Shown: one piece after another, positions 59,490 to 64,000 of the stretch | Position numbering within the stretch: the stretch's first letter is position 1 | Layout: every line of letters begins with the position of its first letter | Origin: an uncultured Clostridia bacterium | Lineage (GTDB): Bacteria > Bacillota > Clostridia > Oscillospirales > Acutalibacteraceae | DNA: 64,000 nucleotides | Reading direction: 5' to 3' | Assembly (NCBI GenBank): GCA_937876205.1 | Contig: CALEII010000032.1 | Coordinates: 62,001-126,000, forward strand | Notes under the pieces: model-generated | The model's input: the letters and a program-made list of their open reading frames with translations, nothing else | Told to the model about the DNA's origin: nothing | The model's database searches: none | Position numbers and translations under genes: made by a program

Positions 59490-60251
59490 TTGATAGCCTT
59501 GTACATAATTCTGGGCATTGTGCTGTTTTTTGCCGCAATACTCAGTATCAGAGCTCATATTCACGCAGAGTATGAAGACGGTAAAGAGCTAACGGCGTAC
59601 GCAAAATGGGCGTTTGTGAAAATTCCTCTTCTTCCTGCCCCCGAAAAGGAGCCAAAGCCAAAGAAACAGGCTCAGCCTGCTGAAGAGACTCCTCCCGCTC
59701 AGGAAGCTCCCGCTGAGCCCAAGCCTAAGGGGCCGAATCCTCTTAAAAATATCTATGATAACGAGCAGCTTGAAGGTATTCTTGACCTGTTCAGAAAGCT
59801 GCTTGAATTACTCGATAGACTCGGAAGACGCATAGTGCATTCCTTTGTGATAGACGAGCTTTTCCTTGATGTTGATGTCACAAGAGGCGATGCCGCACAG
59901 ACAGCCGAAGCCTACGGAAAAATGTGTCAGAAGATTTTTCCCGTTACGGGCGCACTTGTTGCAAACTGTGATGTAAGAAAGTACAGCATAAATGTTGAGC
60001 CTGACTACATCGGCAATGCGGGCACGAGAGTTGCCTTTTCGGCAGAAATATCGCTTAATCCGAGAAAACTTATAAACGCTGTTCTGTTGTTTGCTTTCGG
60101 CGCAGTATTCAGACTGGGTATAAGGCTTATAAAAGACCTGAAGCCCAAAGCCGGAGCTGCGGCAGCGGAAACACAAAAGGAACAGACTGTGACGGTGTTG
60201 ACCGACACAGAGACAAAACAGGTAAATAACACAGAGAGTGGTGCAAAATAA
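59490..60251 (+). CDS. DUF2953 (YtfI-like) membrane-anchored protein
   Basis: A 253-residue protein: one N-terminal membrane helix (about 2-20), a Pro/Glu/Lys-rich linker (about 50-85, repeats of PAEE and PKPKG), then a domain with FLDVDVTRGDAAQTAEAYGK and YSINVEPDY, the DUF2953 pattern. B. subtilis YtfI, its relative, is linked to the sporulation protein GerW (YtfJ), the next gene here, with which it overlaps by one base (TAATG). It is probably required with GerW during spore formation. Confidence 0.85.
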   Translation: MIALYIILGIVLFFAAILSIRAHIHAEYEDGKELTAYAKWAFVKIPLLPAPEKEPKPKKQAQPAEETPPAQEAPAEPKPKGPNPLKNIYDNEQLEGILDLFRKLLELLDRLGRRIVHSFVIDELFLDVDVTRGDAAQTAEAYGKMCQKIFPVTGALVANCDVRKYSINVEPDYIGNAGTRVAFSAEISLNPRKLINAVLLFAFGAVFRLGIRLIKDLKPKAGAAAAETQKEQTVTVLTDTETKQVNNTESGAK

Positions 60252-60670
60252 TGAAAAATCAGTCAGCAGAAAAGATTCTTGCAACAACAATCGAAAGAGT
60301 TCGTGACCTTGTTGATGTGAGCACGATTGTAGGCGAGCCTATCACAGTGAATGCGGACCTCACAATCATCCCCATTTCAAAGGTTACATACGGCTTCGCT
60401 TCAGGCGGCTCAGATTTCCCCTCAAGAAACAATGTTGAGCTTTTCGGTGGCGGCGGCGGTGCAGGTATCACCATAAATCCCGTTGCTTTCCTTGTGTGCA
60501 ACAAGGGTGAAGTCAGCATCAAGCACATCACTGCATCAGACAATGCAGCTGAGAGAGCAGTTAACCTTATCCCCGAAATGTTTGATAAGGTAACAAATTT
60601 TGTTGACAGACAGAAGCAGGCAAAGACTCCCGAGGAGCCTGAAACCGAAACTGTTGTTGTAACAGAATAA
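60251..60670 (+). CDS. gerW: Sporulation protein GerW (YtfJ family)
   Basis: A 139-residue protein of the GerW/YtfJ family, needed in B. subtilis for spore germination properties. The family core is present: VGEPITVNADLTIIPISKVT near 25-45, a glycine-rich FGGGGGAGITINPVAFLV near 72-90, and a C-terminal helix with acidic tail. It directly follows the DUF2953 gene. Confidence 0.93.
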   Translation: MKNQSAEKILATTIERVRDLVDVSTIVGEPITVNADLTIIPISKVTYGFASGGSDFPSRNNVELFGGGGGAGITINPVAFLVCNKGEVSIKHITASDNAAERAVNLIPEMFDKVTNFVDRQKQAKTPEEPETETVVVTE

Positions 60671-60696
60671 ATTGAAAAAATAATGTGATTTGTCTG

Positions 60697-60728
60697 CCGC
60701 CGCTTACATAAATATATGTAGGCGGTGG
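60697..60728 (+). promoter_or_regulatory. 13-bp stem that masks the dacF ribosome binding site
   Basis: CCGCCGCTTACAT (60697-60709), loop AAATAT, ATGTAGGCGGTGG (60716-60728); full pairing with two G/T pairs. The AGGCGG-type ribosome site of the next gene (start at 60734) lies in the 3' arm. No T-run follows. It could be translational control or a processing site between gerW and dacF. Confidence 0.55.
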
Positions 60729-60733
60729 TTGGT

Positions 60734-61873
60734 ATGCTTAAAAGAATATTTACAGCGTTAATAACAGCTCTGATGTTTTTCTGCTCTCAGGTGTCGGCTT
60801 ATTGTCTTTATGAAGCTGAGCTGTCGGCAGAAGGTGCAGTGCTGTATTGCCCTGTGTACGGTGAAATCCTGTTTGAAAAGAATTCAGACAGGCAGCTTTC
60901 TATGGCAAGCACAACAAAGATTATGACTTCACTCATTGCACTTGAAGAGAACACACCGCAGCGTGAAATTCTCATTACGCCCGAAATGGTGAATGTGGAG
61001 GGTACCTCCTCAGGTCTTGTTGCAGGCGAAAGGGTTACACTCATAGACCTTGTTAAATGTATGCTCCTTGAGTCGGGCAATGATGCGGCAAATGCCGTGG
61101 CAATAGCTCTGGGCTCAAGTTTTGAGGGTTTTGCCGCTATTATGAACAACCGTGCACGGCAGATAGGGATGAAAAATACTTCTTTCGTGACACCGTCGGG
61201 GCTTGATGATGAGAATCATTACACAACGGCTTACGATATGGCACTTCTGACTGCTGAGGCGCTGAAAGACAATACATTTGAGCTCATAGCGTCTTCACTG
61301 AGTGACCGTGTTTCACTTCTTGAAAACGGAACTGAAATCACACTTTACAATCACAATAAGCTTCTGAAAACGTATGACGGCTGTATAGGTGTGAAAACGG
61401 GCTTTACAAAGAAAAGCGGACGTTGTCTTGTGAGTGCTGCACGGCGTGACGGAATTGTGCTGATTGCTGTCACACTGAACGCAGGTGATGACTGGAATGA
61501 TCATAAGAAAATGCTTGATTACGGATTTTCTCTGTTCAGTAAAACTGAGGCAGATACCGACTTTTCGATGTATTCTGTGCGTGTGACGGGTGCAGAGCGT
61601 GAAAGTGTCATTCCCGTAAGTGACGGGTTCAGTATAGGCGTGCTCAATCAATCGGAGATGACACGCAGGGTGTGTCTTGATAAATTTCTTTATGCACCTG
61701 TCAGCAAGGGAGATATTATAGGCAGTGCACAGTATTACTGTGGTGAAAAGCTTATAAAAGAGATTCCTCTTTTTGCGTCTGAAGATGTTTGCGTAAAACA
61801 GGGGACGGAAAATAAAAATATATTTGACAGACTGCTCAGTCTGTTTGACAGTTGGTGGAAAAATGGCAGATAA
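60734..61873 (+). CDS. dacF: D-alanyl-D-alanine carboxypeptidase (DacF/PBP5 type)
   Basis: A 379-residue penicillin-binding protein that trims the pentapeptide of peptidoglycan. Signal peptide ends near residue 22 (QVSA). Active site: Ser59 and Lys62 in MASTTKIM, the SGN motif near 118 and KTG in GVKTGFTKKSG near 221. The C-terminal beta domain ends in a possible amphipathic anchor (FDRLLSLFDSWWK). In spore formers the gerW neighbour suggests DacF, a forespore enzyme acting on cortex crosslinking; this naming is by context. ATG 60734 is preferred to GTG 60725. Confidence 0.9.
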   Translation: MLKRIFTALITALMFFCSQVSAYCLYEAELSAEGAVLYCPVYGEILFEKNSDRQLSMASTTKIMTSLIALEENTPQREILITPEMVNVEGTSSGLVAGERVTLIDLVKCMLLESGNDAANAVAIALGSSFEGFAAIMNNRARQIGMKNTSFVTPSGLDDENHYTTAYDMALLTAEALKDNTFELIASSLSDRVSLLENGTEITLYNHNKLLKTYDGCIGVKTGFTKKSGRCLVSAARRDGIVLIAVTLNAGDDWNDHKKMLDYGFSLFSKTEADTDFSMYSVRVTGAERESVIPVSDGFSIGVLNQSEMTRRVCLDKFLYAPVSKGDIIGSAQYYCGEKLIKEIPLFASEDVCVKQGTENKNIFDRLLSLFDSWWKNGR

Positions 61874-62642
61874 CAAAATCCGTCTGCAGAAATTTCTTGC
61901 AGAAAACGGCGTTGCGTCAAGAAGAAAATCAGAAGAACTCATTGAGAGAGGAAAAGTCCGTGTGAACGGACATCCGGCTTCACTGGGTGACAAGGTTGAC
62001 CCTAAATATGACCTTGTTACGGTATCGGGTGAAAGAGTTGTTCCCGTTTCTTCAGGCAACATATATATAATGCTCAATAAGCCCAGAGGATATGTCACCA
62101 CAATGAGTGATGAAATGGGCAGAAAATGTGTGGCAGAACTTGTGGACGATATAGAAGAAAGAATTTTTCCCGTAGGCAGACTTGACAGGGATTCTGAAGG
62201 TCTTCTTCTTTTCACAAATGACGGTGAGTTCGCAAATATGATGACTCATCCCTCAATGCACATATCAAAAACATACAGAGTCACCGTAAAGCCTCAGGCA
62301 ACGGAAGAGCAGCTTGTTGAGCTCTCTTCAGGCGTTGTTATAGACGGTAAAAAGACTCTGCCTGCATCAGTTCTTGTTATGAGTGACAGTGCTGAGAGAA
62401 CGGTTATCCAGATAACAATTCATGAGGGCAGAAACAGGCAGATAAGAAAAATGTGCGAGGCTGTCGGTCTTGAAACTGTAAGACTCAAGAGAATTTCAAT
62501 GGGCTCACTCAAGCTCGGAACTCTTTCTGTAGGTACATACAGAGAGCTTAAAAAGGAAGAAGTGTCTGCACTCAAGCGTGCGGCGCAGAAAGCAAAGTCA
62601 GCAAACAGTCAGCAGGGCAGAAAAAATAATAAGCGTCACTGA
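61863..62642 (+). CDS. rluB: RluB/RsuA family pseudouridine synthase
   Basis: A 259-residue rRNA pseudouridine synthase. S4 domain at 1-60 (RLQKFLAENGVASRRKSEEL, KVRVNGHPA); catalytic Asp in VGRLDRDSEGLLLFTNDG near 102; IHEGRNRQIRKMCEAVG near 186-202; Lys-rich tail. RluB modifies 23S rRNA position 2605 in E. coli; the exact target here is inferred. ATG 61863 overlaps the dacF stop by 11 nt, GGTGG upstream. Confidence 0.93.
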   Translation: MADNKIRLQKFLAENGVASRRKSEELIERGKVRVNGHPASLGDKVDPKYDLVTVSGERVVPVSSGNIYIMLNKPRGYVTTMSDEMGRKCVAELVDDIEERIFPVGRLDRDSEGLLLFTNDGEFANMMTHPSMHISKTYRVTVKPQATEEQLVELSSGVVIDGKKTLPASVLVMSDSAERTVIQITIHEGRNRQIRKMCEAVGLETVRLKRISMGSLKLGTLSVGTYRELKKEEVSALKRAAQKAKSANSQQGRKNNKRH

Positions 62643-62671
62643 TTGACACGGGAAGTAATATATTATATAAT
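62643..62671 (+). promoter_or_regulatory. Consensus sigma-A promoter of the yicC operon
   Basis: TTGACA (62643-62648), 17 nt, TATAAT (62666-62671). It begins right at the stop codon of the RluB-type gene and lies 32 nt before yicC. Confidence 0.85.
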
Positions 62672-62702
62672 ATTTTAATAACATCACGGGAGGACAACAG
62701 AA

Positions 62703-63581
62703 ATGGTTAGAAGTATGACGGGTTACGGCAGAGCCTGTGAGCTTATTGACGGAATGAACATTACTGTTGAGATAAAAAGCGTAAACAGCCGTTATCTTGA
62801 GTTTTCATCAAGAGTATATAAAAACTATTCTTTCCTTGAGGAGAAGCTGAAAGCATATGTCAGCAAGCTTGTTTCAAGAGGTAAGGTAGAGTGCAGTGTG
62901 CAGATTGATACAATTGAAGCAGACGATGTTGTCGTTCAGCTGAATGAATCACTTGCAGCAGGCTACCTTCAGGCTGTCAATACACTCAGTGAGAAATTCG
63001 GTCTTGAGAATGATTACAAGGTGTCAAATCTTGCAAGACATACAGATATTTTTGCTGTCAGAAAAGCTCCCGCAGATGAAGAAAAAATCTGGAATGCCGT
63101 AAGAACCGTGCTTGAAAGCGCAGTGAAGGCTTTTGTTGCAATGCGTGAGACTGAGGGTGCTAAGCTCAGAGACGATGTTCTCTCAAGAGCAGATACCATT
63201 CTCAGCTATGTTGAGAAGGTTGAAAAGCGTTCTCCCGAAACAGTCAGAGAATATAACGAAAAGCTGCTTGGCCGTATCCGTGAGCTGATAGGCGATGTGA
63301 ATGTTGACGAACAGAGACTTCTCACAGAGGCTGCCGTTTTTGCTGATAAGATTGCTGTTGCAGAAGAGACAGTGAGACTTCGCAGTCATTTTGACCAGCT
63401 TCGTTCAATGATGACTCTGGACGAGCCCATCGGCTCAAAGCTTAACTTCCTGCTTCAGGAAATGAACAGAGAGGCAAACACAATCGGCTCAAAGGCAAAT
63501 GATATCGAAATCGCAAGAACGGTTATCGATATCAAGGCTGAAATCGAAAAAATCAGAGAACAGATTCAGAATATAGAATAA
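62703..63581 (+). CDS. yicC: YicC family protein (endoribonuclease-like)
   Basis: A 292-residue cytoplasmic protein. N-terminal SMTGYGRA (residues 4-11) and IKSVNSRYLE near 27-36 define YicC; the C-terminal DUF1732 ends with MNREANTIGSKANDIEI and a helical tail. E. coli YicC and related YloC are reported RNases. Precedes remA and gmk as in most Firmicutes. GGGAGG lies 9 nt before ATG 62703. Confidence 0.94.
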   Translation: MVRSMTGYGRACELIDGMNITVEIKSVNSRYLEFSSRVYKNYSFLEEKLKAYVSKLVSRGKVECSVQIDTIEADDVVVQLNESLAAGYLQAVNTLSEKFGLENDYKVSNLARHTDIFAVRKAPADEEKIWNAVRTVLESAVKAFVAMRETEGAKLRDDVLSRADTILSYVEKVEKRSPETVREYNEKLLGRIRELIGDVNVDEQRLLTEAAVFADKIAVAEETVRLRSHFDQLRSMMTLDEPIGSKLNFLLQEMNREANTIGSKANDIEIARTVIDIKAEIEKIREQIQNIE

Positions 63582-63591
63582 AGGTGAAGCT

Positions 63592-63864
63592 ATGAAACTC
63601 ATTAACATCGGCTTCGGCAATATGATAAACGCATCAAGAATAATTGCTGTTGTCAGCCCCGAGTCAGCACCCATCAAGAGAATGATAGGCGATGCCAAGG
63701 AAAAGGGAATGCTTATTGACGCAACCCACGGCAGAAAAACAAGAGCCGTTATCATTGCTGACAGCGACCATATAATTCTTTCATATCTTCAGGCTGAAAA
63801 GCTTGGTGAACGTTTTAACGGACAGGCTTCCGGCAATACGGGGGAGGATTCAATAGATGTCTGA
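63592..63864 (+). CDS. remA: DUF370 / extracellular matrix regulator RemA-like
   Basis: A 90-residue DNA-binding protein of the RemA family (DUF370). It begins KLINIGFGNMINASRIIAVV, with PIKRMIGDAKEKGMLIDATH and GRKTRAVIIADSDHIILS following. In B. subtilis RemA activates biofilm and osmoprotection genes. Overlaps gmk by 8 nt. Confidence 0.95.
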   Translation: MKLINIGFGNMINASRIIAVVSPESAPIKRMIGDAKEKGMLIDATHGRKTRAVIIADSDHIILSYLQAEKLGERFNGQASGNTGEDSIDV

Positions 63865-64000
63865 TATTTCTTCAAAACTTGTTGTTGTATCAGGTCCCGC
63901 AGGTGTGGGAAAGGATACAGTTGTGGCAAAACTGCTCGAAAAAGATGACAGCTTTTCACTCTCTGTCTCAGCCACCACAAGAGCCCCCAGAGGTGAAGAA
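63857..64000 (+). CDS. gmk: Guanylate kinase, N-terminal part (runs off the window)
   Basis: 48 codons are visible. KLVVVSGPAGVGKDTVVAKL holds the P-loop (GPAGVGKD); the usual Ser/Thr after Lys is Asp here, as in several Clostridia. SVSATTRAPRGEE is the GMP-binding loop. It phosphorylates GMP to GDP. ATG 63857 sits 9 nt after GGGGAGG. Confidence 0.93.
   Translation, partial: MSDISSKLVVVSGPAGVGKDTVVAKLLEKDDSFSLSVSATTRAPRGEE

Noticed and set aside
61313..62215. 300-codon open frame on the minus strand
   Set aside because: Antisense to dacF and the RluB-type gene, whose domains are complete; shadow created by codon bias.

Overview
The window looks like chromosomal DNA of a low-to-mid GC, spore-forming Clostridia member, most likely an uncultured gut Oscillospiraceae/Ruminococcaceae relative. 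This rests on spoVT, gerW (ytfJ) and a dacF-type carboxypeptidase, on the Firmicutes gene orders rpmH-rnpA-yidD-yidC-jag, cdaA-cdaR, scpA-scpB and yicC-remA-gmk, and on strong AAGGAG ribosome binding sites with sigma-A-type promoters. The assignment is inferred from gene content only.

Layout. (1) 1-3050: ftsK/spoIIIE (cut by the window start) and spoVT, minus strand, separated by a hairpin-ended repeat element. (2) 3085-8600: an accessory patch between repeated copies of the spoVT upstream region. It holds a TIR-TPR protein, an HTH protein, a phosphoesterase and three small proteins; two decayed copies of the spoVT promoter/leader mark its edges. (3) 8875-22211: one AT-rich, co-directional six-gene operon, from a consensus promoter to a strong terminator. 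It encodes a membrane-anchored VWA protein, a tubulin-like GTPase (Tubulin_2/FtsZl-1 type), a two-TM coiled-coil protein, a 1272-residue membrane protein ending in a zinc finger plus HExxH peptidase domain, a transglutaminase-like lipoprotein and a metzincin-like peptidase. This is the best candidate for a poorly described system. (4) 22752-24652: a frameshifted TIR-DUF6273 gene and an acetyltransferase. (5) 24703-36200: secreted SGNH hydrolase, secreted phosphoesterase, an orphan replication-initiator-like gene, a GH35 beta-galactosidase/TRIC-family pair divergent from a YfcC transporter, an EEP-family hydrolase, a membrane protein and an RluA-type pseudouridine synthase. (6) 36259-39486: the rpmH-rnpA-yidD-yidC-jag operon on the minus strand. 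(7) 39582-46713: inositol monophosphatase, then a worn Rhs-type locus with immunity-like genes joined by 92-bp repeats, TraX and CAT-like genes, a GNAT, a four-helix-bundle protein and three tRNA genes. (8) 46844-64000: housekeeping genes on the plus strand: sulfatase, aminotransferase, ispF, c-di-AMP synthase cdaA with cdaR, an FG-GAP-like lipoprotein with a two-component system, DUF1385, prmC, an M50 peptidase, scpAB, a DUF2953 gene, gerW, dacF, an RluB-type synthase, yicC, remA and the start of gmk.

How it fits together. Regions 1 and 5-8 are ordinary host backbone (envelope, sporulation, chromosome segregation, c-di-AMP). Regions 2-4 look like an accessory or defence island: AT-richer, two TIR proteins, predicted peptidases, duplicated leader sequences and gene remnants. 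Four copies of a hairpin-ended, non-autonomous element are spread over the window. Three of them touch the stop codon of the preceding gene, and the fourth may supply the -35 box of the next one.
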